A stretch of 64,000 nucleotides of DNA, taken from assembly GCF_019973375.1 (NCBI RefSeq), contig NZ_BPTV01000002.1:791228-855227 (forward strand), given 5' to 3'. Positions 52,480 through 61,305 of the stretch are shown one piece after another; position 1 is the stretch's first letter; each line of letters starts with the position of its first letter. Both the position numbers and the translations under genes were made by a program. This DNA comes from Prevotella lacticifex (lineage in GTDB: Bacteria > Bacteroidota > Bacteroidia > Bacteroidales > Bacteroidaceae). Below the pieces are notes generated by a model. It did no database searches and was not told the origin of the DNA. It was given only the letters and a program-made list of their open reading frames with translations.

Positions 52480-52508
52480 ACCCCTGGCTCTAACGAGTCA
52501 GGGGTTTT
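52480..52508 (+). terminator. Terminator after the small lipoprotein
   Basis: CCCCTGGCTC and GAGTCAGGGG pair (one G-T) around TAAC and are followed by TTTTCTCG. Confidence 0.8.
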
Positions 52509-52553
52509 CTCGTATCTGTACCCAGCTGATGCAGCTCTGGTTAACCGTTGCTG

Positions 52554-52795
52554 CCGCCTCGTGTGTCCTCTTTCGCCTCCCGCTGCCGTCGTGTGGGCTC
52601 TGTCCCGCGTGTGCCCTCTTTTGCCTCCAGCCGCCTCGTGTGTCCTCTTTTGTCTCCCGCTGCCGTCGTGTGGGCTCTGTTGTCCCGCGTGTGCCCTCTT
52701 TTGCCTCCAGCCGCCTCGTGTGTCCTCTTTCGCCTCCCGCTGCCGTCGTGTGGGCTCTGTTGTCGTGTGCGGCGGGTTACAACCCGCCGTTGCCT
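52554..52795. repeat. About 80-bp tandem array, three units
   Basis: CCGCCTCGTGTGTCCTCTTT recurs at 52554, 52631 and 52711 (periods 77 and 80), each followed by CCGTCGTGTGGGCTCTG. The array ends in the hairpin GCGGCGGGTTACAACCCGCC, which is shared with the pyrimidine-rich arrays at 12.4 and 14.3 kb. Confidence 0.88.
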
Positions 52796-52910
52796 TCGGG
52801 TACCCTCCACACCACGCAAAAAGGCCGGAACCTCAGCAGCTGCTTTTGCTGCATGAGGCTCCGGCCTTCGTTAATCGCGGTTGGCGTGGCGCCAGGCTCG
52901 GGTTGTCGCT

Positions 52911-54968
52911 TTATCCAATCATGTCCACCGACCGCTTGAGGAAGGCATCGAGGGCCTTGCCTTTGAGCATGCCGTTCTGGAGCAGTGCCAGGTCGATGAG
53001 CTCGTGGACCACCTTATTGTCCTTGGCGTGGGAGGCGATGATGTCGTTCTTCTTCTGGCGCAGGTCGTTGACGGCCTTCTCGGTGTTCTGCAGGTCGTCT
53101 TTTTCCTCCTTCGTTATCTCCTCGGCCTTCTTCTTGCTCTGACTCTGATGGAGGGCGGCGAGACGGGCCTGCTGACCCTTGAGCTCGCTGCTGACGGGCT
53201 TGAGCTCGCCCTCGGTGGCCTTGCTCTCCTCGTCGAGGACCTTCTTGACGAGCTTGTGGTCGGCGTTGAGGACCACCGTATAGGTGTCGGGCATCTGACC
53301 GTAGAAGCTCATACCCTGCTGATACTTACTGATATCCTTCATACGGCGCATGTACTCGTTCTCGGTGAGGACGACGGGCTGCGCGTTCTCGCCGAGGTTG
53401 CTGACCTCGACACCGAACTCTTTCTTCTCCATGGCTGGCATCTGACTGCGGAAGACCTGTGACAGAATGTCACGCTCATCGTCAGTGAGGGTGCTCTTAG
53501 GGGCATCGTCCTTGACGATAAGGCGGTCGATGATGTCGGAATCGACACGTACGAAGCGGCTCTGCGAGAATTTCTGCTCGAGGAGCGAGATTACAGGCAC
53601 GTCGAGTTGACCGTCGAGCATCAGCACGCTGTAGCCCTTGCTCTTGGCGGCCTCGATGTAGGTGTACTGGTCCTCCTTGTTTGTGGCGTAGAGATAGACG
53701 ACCACCTTGTCCTTGTCGGTCTGGTTGCCCTCGATGAGCTTGCGGTACTCCTCGAAGCTGTAGTACTTGCCCTCGGTGTCCTTCATCAGTGCGAAATCCT
53801 TGGCACGGTCGTAGAAAGTCTCTGGCTCAGAGAGCATTCCGTAGTTGATGAAGAGTTTGATGTCGTCCCATTTCTTCTCAAATTCCTTTCTGTCGCTCTT
53901 GAAGATTCCCTGCAGGCGGTCGGCGACCTTCTTCTCGATGTATGTCGAAATCTTCTTCACGTTAGAGTCGCTCTGCAGATAGCTGCGGCTGACATTCAGC
54001 GGGATGTCCGGCGAGTCGATGACACCGTGGAGCAGGGTGAGGAAGTCGGGGACGATACCCTCGACGTGGTCGGTGACAAATACCTGGTTCGAGTAGAGCT
54101 GAATCTTGTTGCGCTGGAGGTCGAGATTGCTCTTCACCTTCGGGAAATAGAGTATTCCGGTGAGGTGGAACGGATAGTCGACGTTGAGGTGAATCCAGAA
54201 CAGCGGGTCGTCGTTCATCGGGAAGAGGGTGTGGTAGAACTTCTTATAGTCGTCGTCCTTTAGCGTGCTCGGTGTCTTTGTCCACAGCGGCTCCACACTG
54301 TTGATGATGTTGTCCTCGTCGGTGTCGACCTGCTTGCCGTCCTTCCACTCCGTCTTCTTGCCGAAGGCTATTGGCACGGGCATGAACTTACAGTATTTGT
54401 TGAGCAGGTCGCTAATGCGCTGTTTCTCAAGGAATTCCTTGCAGTCGTCGGCGATATACAGGATGATGTCGGTACCGCGGTCGGCTTTGTCGGCATCGTC
54501 GATGGTGAACGACGGTGTGCCGTCGCACGACCACTTCACGGCCTTCGAGCCTTCCTTATAGCTGCGGGTGACGATTTCGACCTTCTTCGACACCATGAAC
54601 GACGAGTAGAAACCGAGACCGAAGTGTCCGATGATGGCATCGGCCTTGTCCTTATATTTCTCCATGAAATCGGTGACACCGGAGAACGCTATCTGGTTGA
54701 TATACTTGTCGATCTCGTCGGCTGTCATACCGATACCGCGGTCGCTGATTGTCAGCGTGCCGGCTTTCTCGTCGAGGCTCACGTGGATGGTGAGGTCGCC
54801 GGCATCGCCCTTGAAATCGCCCTGGCGGATGAGCGTTTTCAGCTTTTGTGTGGCGTCGACGGCATTGCTGACCATCTCGCGGAGGAAGATCTCGTGGTCA
54901 GAGTAAAGGAATTTCTTGATGACAGGGAAGATATTCTCTGTCGTTACACCTATATTACCTTGTTGCAT
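52911..54968 (-). CDS. htpG: HtpG, bacterial Hsp90 chaperone
   Basis: The 685-residue protein is a full-length ATP-dependent Hsp90. The N-terminal GHKL ATPase has FLREMVSNAVDATQKL (about 28-43), DRGIGMTADEIDKYINQIAF (about 79-98) and GHFGLGFYSSFMVS (about 117-130). The middle domain has DPLFWIHLNVDYPFHLTGIL and DIPLNVSRSYLQSDSNVKKI. The C-terminal dimerisation domain ends LDAFLKRSVDMIG without MEEVD, as in bacteria. It acts in the cytoplasm on client proteins under stress. Slightly longer than E. coli HtpG, as is usual in Bacteroidetes. It is monocistronic; no perfect promoter consensus was found upstream. Confidence 0.97.
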   Translation of the reverse strand: MQQGNIGVTTENIFPVIKKFLYSDHEIFLREMVSNAVDATQKLKTLIRQGDFKGDAGDLTIHVSLDEKAGTLTISDRGIGMTADEIDKYINQIAFSGVTDFMEKYKDKADAIIGHFGLGFYSSFMVSKKVEIVTRSYKEGSKAVKWSCDGTPSFTIDDADKADRGTDIILYIADDCKEFLEKQRISDLLNKYCKFMPVPIAFGKKTEWKDGKQVDTDEDNIINSVEPLWTKTPSTLKDDDYKKFYHTLFPMNDDPLFWIHLNVDYPFHLTGILYFPKVKSNLDLQRNKIQLYSNQVFVTDHVEGIVPDFLTLLHGVIDSPDIPLNVSRSYLQSDSNVKKISTYIEKKVADRLQGIFKSDRKEFEKKWDDIKLFINYGMLSEPETFYDRAKDFALMKDTEGKYYSFEEYRKLIEGNQTDKDKVVVYLYATNKEDQYTYIEAAKSKGYSVLMLDGQLDVPVISLLEQKFSQSRFVRVDSDIIDRLIVKDDAPKSTLTDDERDILSQVFRSQMPAMEKKEFGVEVSNLGENAQPVVLTENEYMRRMKDISKYQQGMSFYGQMPDTYTVVLNADHKLVKKVLDEESKATEGELKPVSSELKGQQARLAALHQSQSKKKAEEITKEEKDDLQNTEKAVNDLRQKKNDIIASHAKDNKVVHELIDLALLQNGMLKGKALDAFLKRSVDMIG

Positions 54969-55484
54969 ATCTTTGATTTTAATTATTTATATTCTGCCGG
55001 GGTGTATGCAAAAAATATGCCAAACGGCACGGACCCGGGGACCGTTAGCGTCTTTTGGCATAATCCATGGCCATAATGTGATTGTTGCCGTCAGCGTTCA
55101 GCGGATAAATATCGGGGGGATAACGTGGGTGCGAGGACATCTGAATAAAGAGATTGCAGAGATTCGGACAGCCGTGTTATATTTATCCATTATTTGCAGT
55201 TGTCCTTTTGCTCTACATAATGCAACCCGCTGATAATAAGACTCTTGCAGCACTCAGCCGCCGTAGGGGTGGGGTTTATCCCCACCCTACCAATAGCGGA
55301 CAAGAATCACGGTAGATACCCGCAGCGACGGACGGCCTTTATGAGCAGCCCGACAAAGGGATCATTAACGCGCAAATGGATTACTGCAAAATACGTTGGT
55401 AATCAATGTGCTGCATTCATCCGCCGAAGGGGTGGGGGTTATCCCCACCTGTTGCCATAAAAGAATTATACCTCCCCCACTACC

Positions 55485-55754
55485 AGCCCCGACGGGGCTG
55501 AATCGTCAATAACCCCGGACTAAACAAGCGATAGCGAGTGCAGTCCGGGGAAAGGAATGCAGTAGGATTAATCATTCAGTGCCTCGAAGACGCACAATAG
55601 CACGGAGTGCGCAAAAGCATGTGTTTTCTGCGCGTTCCGCTATTCAACCTCTTCGAGGCTGGTCGTGGATTTCTTGCGATCACTTTCTACCCCAGACTGC
55701 TGTCGCTGCGCTCCCTCAGTCTGGGGTTATTGAGAATTAAGTCCCGTCGGGGCT
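55485..55754 (-). repeat. P3 repeat (copy 4, inverted)
   Basis: Same AGCCCCGACGGGGCT and GTCCCGTCGGGGCT ends and internal hairpins as other P3 copies, reversed. Confidence 0.8.
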
Positions 55755-56231
55755 TTGCGTTAGCAGAAAAAATCACACACGTTGCAGTAGGATGGGGATA
55801 AATCCCAGCTACTAACTGCGTGGCATTTACTTTATTTCTCGTCCGCAGCTGCAACAATGGGGATAAAGTCAGACTGACATCCTATGTAAACCATTGATTA
55901 TAAGCCTCTTGCAGCACTCTGCCACCGTCGGGGTGGGGTTTATCCCCATCCTCGCAGCTGCGGGGCAGCTACTTTATTTTTCATCCATTGCTGCAGAGTA
56001 TCTACCTTAATTCTTGCCCGCAGTTAGTAGGGTGGGGATAAACCCCACCCCTACGGAGGATGTGTGCAACACATTGATAGCCAATGCGTTGTTAACGTTA
56101 ACCCTTTGTAGGGACGGGTGTGTAAGGTTTAGGTCCTTCTGCGTTTATATTATATTCTCTGCCACTGACAGCCCCGTCGGGGCTTTGTGTTGCCAGAGTA
56201 AAAACCGCGGCGTCAGCTGTTTTTCTGGTTT

Positions 56232-56359
56232 TCCTTGCCGTGATGCAAGCCTGAGGAACGAAGGCTGTTTCTTCCCGGTGCCGACGGGTAGAAGCTTGCT
56301 TCGAAGCAAGTAGGCACAGGGAAGAAACATAGGGCGCAGCCCTTGCATCACGGCAAGGG
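56232..56359 (-). repeat. Long nested palindrome, family P1 (copy 7, inverted)
   Basis: P1 outer arms CCTTGCCGTGATGCAAG and CTTGCATCACGGCAAGG; the apex is changed (CCGACGGGTAGAAGC..). Confidence 0.85.
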
Positions 56360-56749
56360 TTTTTCTTGTTTTTGTCAAATAGGAATACGCATTGTCTGTG
56401 ATTCGTTGGCGCAGACTTTGCGCTCTTTGCGGCTTTGCGAGAGGGAATCATTACGGCAAGGGTTTTGCTTGTTTTTGTCGGAAAGGAATACACACTCTTC
56501 GTGATTCGTTGGCGCAGACTTTGCGCTCTTTGCGGCTTTGCGAGAGGAATTCACCCGCGTGGCAATAGTATGTGGGATAACTCTACGCCTATAGTTATGT
56601 GCTGCAAACATCAGCACATCAATGTTTTACAAAGAAATTGCGGGGTCTGCAATTATTATGATATTATCTCCTTGAAAAGGTATCACTCTGACAGAGATTC
56701 TTTGTGGAAATTTCTTTACATCCTTCCGAATCATATCATTTTGGCTTTC

Positions 56750-56819
56750 AAAACGGTACATTTCACTTTGCGAAATGTACCGTTTTGCGTTGTAAAACGA
56801 ACCGTTTTGCAACGCAAAA
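56750..56819. repeat. Two overlapping hairpins
   Basis: Stem 1 pairs AAAACGGTACATTT (56750-56763) with AAATGTACCGTTTT (56773-56786). Stem 2 pairs TTTTGCGTTGTAAAAC (56783-56798) with GTTTTGCAACGCAAAA (56804-56819, 15/16). They share TTTT at 56783-56786. No gene starts close by. Confidence 0.8.
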
Positions 56820-56899
56820 TGATATATATTTATAACCCACATATAATCAGCACTGTGCAACCAACGAACGATGAATAATGCGATGTGAATTATTATTAC

Positions 56900-57120
56900 A
56901 TTCCATTGGCTGGATTCTCTTGTCGTTCCGCGCTCCACCAAATAATGAAACGACAAAATCTCTCTCGTCCCTTCGTGCTCCTCCAAAATGATTTTGGCTG
57001 ATGGGACGATTAAATCTCTTGTCGACCCGCACTGCTCCAAATAATGAATTGGCCAATTATCTTGTTGCTCCGCGCTCCTCCAAAATGATTTTGGCTGATG
57101 GAACCCCCACATCTTTTGTC
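56900..57120. repeat. About 94-bp degenerate tandem repeat
   Basis: CCAAAATGATTTTGGCTGAT occurs at about 56985 and 57079; CTCCA(C)CAAATAATGAA lies between; each unit starts with a CTCTTGTCG-like word and GCGCTCC. CCAAAATGATTTTGG is itself a palindrome. Confidence 0.75.
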
Positions 57121-57142
57121 GCGTGCCGGGCCTCGGTGCGTT

Positions 57143-58441
57143 CTATTTCTTGCGGTGTGTCTTGTGGGTCATGATGTCGAGGATAAACTTGTCGGTGGTG
57201 TCCATGCCGCGGGTGCCGATGGATGCGAGGTTGCGGATGCTCTGGTCGACATCGTCGTCGATGATTCCCTCCACCGATGTGACGTTGCGGTGCTCGATGG
57301 CGAGCATGGCACTCATCACGCCCGTGCCCACGCCCGTGGTCATCTTCAGGGCGCACGACGGTTTTGCTCCGTCGCAGATCATTCCCGTGACGTTGGCAAT
57401 CATATTCTGTACGGCAAAGCTCACCTCGTTGTATCCCCCGCCCATAAGATAGGTGATGCCGCAGCTGCTGCCTGTGGCGGCGACGACGCATCCGCAGAGG
57501 GCCGACAGCGGACCGAGGTTCTGCTTGATGTATATCGCCGTAAGGTTGCTGAGTATCAGGGCCCTGATGAGTTCCTCCTCGGTGTTGTGGTTCTCCTCGG
57601 CATATACCACCACGGGCATCGTCGTACAGATTCCCTGGTTGCCCGATCCGCTGTTGCTCATCACCGGAATCATCGCCCCGGCCATGCGCGCGTCGCAGGC
57701 GCAGCTCGTCCGGGCAAGGATATGCGAGAAGATGCTGTCGCCCATGATGCCCTTTCCCAAGGGTGAGCAGAGTGTCTTGCCGAGTTCGTGACCGTAGTTC
57801 TCGCGCAGTCCCTCGTTGGCGGCGGCCTCGTTCAGCCGTCGGGCGTCGAGGATGAACCGCAGGTCGTCGACATCGGTCTGCATGGCAAAGTCGTAGACCT
57901 TACGCAGCGTGAGCTCCACGCCACCGTTCTCTATGGCGGCAGCCTCACAGCCTTTGCGGTCGAGGAGCACGTCGGCGTCGCGGCGGAGGAAGACGAAATT
58001 GGTGTGACCGCCCCGGATAGTGGCCTCGGCATCGTGGCCGTCGGCACTGACAACGGCGTTGATGAAGAGCTTGTCCTTGTCGGTGGTCTCAAGTTGGATG
58101 TTGATGCGGCCTTCGTCGATGAACTTCCGGCCCTGCGCCACAGCTTTCTTGTTGCAGTCGCGGAGCACCTCCAGTCCGAGGTCGGCGCGCCCGATAAGTG
58201 CACCGAGGGCCACGGCTATTGGCAGTCCTATCATCCCGGTACCGGGAATGCCCACGCCCATGGCGTTCTTGAGGATGTTTGCACTGAGATGGAGGGTGAC
58301 GCTCTCGGGAACGGCACCGAGGGTGGCCCGCGCCTTAGCCACGCAGAGGGCCACGGCAATGGGCTCCGTACAGCCTATTGCCGGCACGACCTGCGAGCGG
58401 ATGAGGTCGATGATGGCTTTGCGTTCGTGTTTTGAAATCAT
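57143..58441 (-). CDS. L-cysteine desulfidase-family protein (UPF0597/YhaM type)
   Basis: The 432-residue protein belongs to the family of CdsB/L-cysteine desulfidase and E. coli YhaM (CyuA), iron-sulfur enzymes that break cysteine down to pyruvate, ammonia and sulfide in the cytoplasm; related to the serine dehydratase alpha chain. Near the N-terminus VVPAIGCTEPIAVALCVAKA (about 18-37) has the conserved Cys24. Further Cys clusters are ILARTSCACDARMAGAMIPV, NSGSGNQGICTTMPVVV and LCGCVVAATGSSCGITYLMG, with the later Cys of GMICDGAKPSC, providing ligands. Length fits the family. Its likely promoter is 340 bases upstream, so a strict 20-bp repeat array falls in the leader. Confidence 0.92.
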   Translation of the reverse strand: MISKHERKAIIDLIRSQVVPAIGCTEPIAVALCVAKARATLGAVPESVTLHLSANILKNAMGVGIPGTGMIGLPIAVALGALIGRADLGLEVLRDCNKKAVAQGRKFIDEGRINIQLETTDKDKLFINAVVSADGHDAEATIRGGHTNFVFLRRDADVLLDRKGCEAAAIENGGVELTLRKVYDFAMQTDVDDLRFILDARRLNEAAANEGLRENYGHELGKTLCSPLGKGIMGDSIFSHILARTSCACDARMAGAMIPVMSNSGSGNQGICTTMPVVVYAEENHNTEEELIRALILSNLTAIYIKQNLGPLSALCGCVVAATGSSCGITYLMGGGYNEVSFAVQNMIANVTGMICDGAKPSCALKMTTGVGTGVMSAMLAIEHRNVTSVEGIIDDDVDQSIRNLASIGTRGMDTTDKFILDIMTHKTHRKK

Positions 58442-58520
58442 CGTAATGTTCTTTTTATCAGTTTCTTAGGTGTTGTTTTCCCTCCCGCCTTTAACCAACA
58501 ATCAACTGATCGTAGCCTCG

Positions 58521-58760
58521 ATAGATGGATTGCCACCTCGATTGACAGTTTTCCATCTGGATTGGCAGATTTCCATCTCGATTGGTGGATTATCGCCTTT
58601 GTTGACGGATTTCCATCTCAGTTGACGGATTTTTACCTTGATTGACAGTTTTCCATCTGGATTGGCAGATTTCCATCTCGATTGGTGGATTATCGCCTTT
58701 GTTGGCAGATTATCATCCCAATAGATGTATGGTCGGTCGCCTTCGTTGACGGATTATCGC
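58521..58760. repeat. 20-bp tandem array, about 11-12 units
   Basis: Ten consecutive units of exactly 20 bases run from 58521 to 58720 (such as ATTGGCAGATTTCCATCTCG and GTTGACGGATTTCCATCTCA), then two looser units. A three-unit block at 58541-58600 recurs at 58641-58700, so the array grew partly by 100-bp duplication. There are no spacers. It lies between a minus-strand promoter element and the desulfidase start. Confidence 0.93.
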
Positions 58761-58780
58761 CGGCAGAAAGGATTGTAATG

Positions 58781-58788
58781 CAAAAGTA
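58781..58788 (-). promoter_or_regulatory. Bacteroidetes -7 element TACTTTTG (minus strand)
   Basis: CAAAAGTA on the plus strand. No other TAnnTTTG was found between here and the desulfidase start at 58441, so it is the best promoter candidate for that gene, giving a leader of about 340 bases. Confidence 0.5.
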
Positions 58789-58799
58789 CATCATTCCGC

Positions 58800-59302
58800 G
58801 TCAACAGCCAAACAGTCGGCGCATAATTTTTCCATTTTTATTCTCTTCCCGAATATTCGTAGTATTTTGTGCGATCATCAACAATCTTTGTGTAAGTCGA
58901 TGCCCTGAGAAGGGATTGCATAGTCAATGTGCTGATAATGAAATTGTTGCAGTAACATGTAGATAATGAATTTGTTGCAGCTTGTACCCTGCAACCGCCC
59001 ATCGCCTTATACCTATTGATCTGAATCTCGTGTGCGCGTTAATGACCCATTTGCAGGGGCGGCCTTTATGGCCGTCCGGTCGGTCGTCAGACCGATTCTC
59101 TGCAATTTCTTAGAAAGGCATCGAACCCTACCTATCCGCCCCTGCAAACGACCATCGCTTTTTGGGCGCAGATCTCGGACGGTTCCTAACCCTGCCCGCC
59201 AGCACTCTGCAACTGTATTGCGTCGGCAATGTGCTGATAATGAAATTGTTACCCCATACCCTCTGCAACACATGGATAGACGTTGGGATGCCTGGTCATT
59301 AA
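58800..59302. other. Gene-free spacer with repeat modules
   Basis: Contains GGCCGTCCGGTCGGTCGTCA (about 59071-59090) and CCTACCTATCCGCCCCTGC (about 59129) modules, plus three GTGCTGATAATGAAATTGTT-like words (about 58930, 58963, 59231). No gene seen. Confidence 0.6.
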
Positions 59303-60637
59303 TCATAGAAATGGAACCATGTATACCGGCAGGAGGATAGTGTTGCCGTCCCGTTCAAAATCTTTTGTATATACGAGAATCGGAACTTTTACCCTCTCCG
59401 AGAACTTCTTGCAGAACGCATCTAATGACGCATGAGTCCTATAGCCTGACGACTTCACTTCAATTGGACATATCTTATTGCCGCTGGATATCAGAAAATC
59501 AATCTCGTATCGGTGCTTATCGTCTTTTGCCCACGTATAATAGAAGAGCTTGTTGCCCGAGGCTATAAGCATCTGAGCCACAAGATTTTCGTAGACATAA
59601 CCTAAGTTGGCAGCGAGCTTGTCGCTGAGCAACTTCTGATAGATGACGTTCTCCGTGAAGTCCTTGTCCCAGAAAGCCATCGTAACAAAAAGTCCCGTGT
59701 CGGCCACGTAGAGCTTGTACCGCGAAGTGTCCCTTGTCAGTTCCATCCCCACATTGGGATCGTCAGTATGGTATACCACATCGACAGTCTTGCTTTCGGC
59801 TAATGCACTGAGCAGGTCGCTCTCGGCCTTTGCCGTCTGTGAGCCGATGGTCTGGGAGGGCAGATAGCGTGATACATTGCGGCTGAGCTGCCCGGGTATC
59901 GACATGAACATTTGGGCAGCATTGCCGGAGGGGTCTATCTTGTGGAAATCCTCCTGATAGAGCGTTATGATGCGCCGTTTTACCCTGTCCACCTTGCTGA
60001 GGTCGTTGGTCGAGATATATTCCTCCACGGCCTGCGGCATCCCGCCAACCAACATATATAGTCGGAGCAACCGCTGGATGTTGCGGTGGGCAGCTCCCAA
60101 TGGCTTTTTCAATTCCCAAAACTTACGAAGGATGTCCACCGTATCATTGTCGCCGACAGCCCATCTGAATTCTTCGAAATCCATAGGATGCATCGTTATT
60201 CTGTCCTCTTCGCTGGGAATGGTGATATTTTCCGTATTCTTCCGGATGCTGATAAGTGAGCCCGTCTCTATATAATCGTACCGTCCGTCAGCAACAAGAT
60301 ACTTGATGGCCTGTCGAGCTTTGGGGCAATTCTGTACCTCGTCGAACACGATTACCGATTTCCTCTTTGTCAGTGAGGTGTGGTAACTGGCTTGGAGGGT
60401 CAGAAATATATAGTCGAGGTCGGTAAGGTCGTCAAATAGCATCTTCGTCTCGCGCGAGGCTTGGTTGAAGTCGATGAGTATATAGGATTCGTACTGGTCG
60501 CGCGCGAACTGCTCCACGATGGTTGATTTTCCAACACGCCGCGCACCTTCCACTAAGACTGCCGACTTGCCGTGGCTGTCGTCTTTCCACTTTAATAACG
60601 CATCGTATATCTTACGCCGAAAAAATCTTCTTTCCAT
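59303..60637 (-). CDS. AAA ATPase with C-terminal DUF4143
   Basis: The 444-residue protein is of the Bacteroidetes AAA_14 plus DUF4143 type. Walker A VLVEGARRVGKST (about 27-39), Walker B SVIVFDEVQNCPKA (about 93-106) and a sensor-like YIETGSLIS define the ATPase part. The C-terminal DUF4143 region holds YENLVAQMLIASGNKLFYYT and a nuclease-like core HRYEIDFLISSGNKICPIEV followed by KSSGYR (E..D..ExK-like, about 377-400). The family's function is unknown; it is frequent in genomes rich in mobile DNA. It is monocistronic, with a promoter 28 bases upstream and a 33-bp repeat array immediately beyond it. Confidence 0.92.
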   Translation of the reverse strand: MERRFFRRKIYDALLKWKDDSHGKSAVLVEGARRVGKSTIVEQFARDQYESYILIDFNQASRETKMLFDDLTDLDYIFLTLQASYHTSLTKRKSVIVFDEVQNCPKARQAIKYLVADGRYDYIETGSLISIRKNTENITIPSEEDRITMHPMDFEEFRWAVGDNDTVDILRKFWELKKPLGAAHRNIQRLLRLYMLVGGMPQAVEEYISTNDLSKVDRVKRRIITLYQEDFHKIDPSGNAAQMFMSIPGQLSRNVSRYLPSQTIGSQTAKAESDLLSALAESKTVDVVYHTDDPNVGMELTRDTSRYKLYVADTGLFVTMAFWDKDFTENVIYQKLLSDKLAANLGYVYENLVAQMLIASGNKLFYYTWAKDDKHRYEIDFLISSGNKICPIEVKSSGYRTHASLDAFCKKFSERVKVPILVYTKDFERDGNTILLPVYMVPFL

Positions 60638-60665
60638 AGCCCTTTCGCATCTTTGATTTCACGTG

Positions 60666-60673
60666 CAAATATA
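60666..60673 (-). promoter_or_regulatory. Bacteroidetes -7 element TATATTTG (minus strand)
   Basis: CAAATATA on the plus strand reads TATATTTG on the minus strand, 28 bases before the ATPase start. Confidence 0.65.
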
Positions 60674-60685
60674 CCAATATTTTCT

Positions 60686-60873
60686 GTTCCCCCAAAATTT
60701 TTTAGGGCAAAAATAGGGATTCCCCCGAAATTTTATTTGCCTGAATTAGCCATTCCCCCGAAATTTTATTTGCCCGAATTGGCCATTCCCCCGAAATTTT
60801 ATTTACTCGAATTGGTCATTCCCCCGAAATTTTATTGCTCCAATATTGCTATTTCCCCGAAATTTAATTAAAC
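60686..60873. repeat. 33-bp tandem array upstream of the ATPase promoter
   Basis: (A/G)TTCCCCCGAAATTTTATT starts at 60686, 60719, 60752, 60785, 60818 and 60851, an exact 33-base period over six units; outer units are more diverged. On the minus strand it lies just upstream of the ATPase promoter. As 33 is a multiple of 3 it also yields a plus-strand ORF of 11-residue repeats, taken as spurious. Confidence 0.92.
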
Positions 60874-61305
60874 AGATTTTTATAGCGATACCCTGCAGCT
60901 GCGAGGATGGGGACAAACCCCACCCCTACGGCGGAAGAGTGCTGCAAGCGTCTTATTATCAGCGTTTTGCATATTTATGCTTAGGGGCCGTCCGATACTT
61001 GCGGGCATAAAGCGATGAGCCTTTGTTAGGTGCGAGTAGACAGGGTTAAGGGTGGTCTGAATGAATGGCAGAGATTCGGTCTTCCGACCGACCGGACGGC
61101 CCCTAACCCTGCCTACCCGCCCTTGCAGATGCATCATTAACGCACACAAGGATTATGTTAACAACACGTTGGTAATCAATGTGTTGCACGCATCCGCCGT
61201 AGGGGCGGGGTTTATCCCCGTCCTACCAGCAACGGACAAGATACAAAGCAAATATTACCTTTGCGTCAACGGATTGCGGGGGACTGGCATCCGTAGCGGA
61301 ACGGG
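60874..61305. repeat. Gene-free spacer with hairpin repeats
   Basis: An inverted GGACAAACCCCACCCC hairpin is at about 60909, a CGGTCTTCCGACCGACCGGA module at about 61077 and a GGGGTTTATCCCC hairpin at about 61207. No gene seen. Confidence 0.7.

Larger units (their letters stand above)
54990..56600. repeat. Gene-free block of hairpin and modular repeats
   Basis: About 1.6 kb with no credible gene. GGGGTTTATCCCC hairpins in both orientations are at about 55265, 55430, 55790, 55928 and 56030; a P3 element, a P1 palindrome and two inverted CCGCAAAGAGCGCAAAG modules (about 56380-56550) also lie here. Confidence 0.8.

Noticed and set aside
54960..55035. HtpG promoter of the form TATTTTTTG on the minus strand
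   Set aside because: It has one base too many between TA and TTTG relative to TAnnTTTG, so it was not listed as a promoter.
58521..58760. CRISPR array
   Set aside because: The 20-bp units are directly adjacent without spacers, and no cas gene is present in the window. The same applies to arrays at 6620, 25430 and 60686.
60653..60871. Plus-strand ORF with an 11-residue IPPKFYLPELA repeat
   Set aside because: It is the translation of the 33-bp array and overlaps the divergent ATPase promoter; the period being a multiple of three keeps it open by itself.
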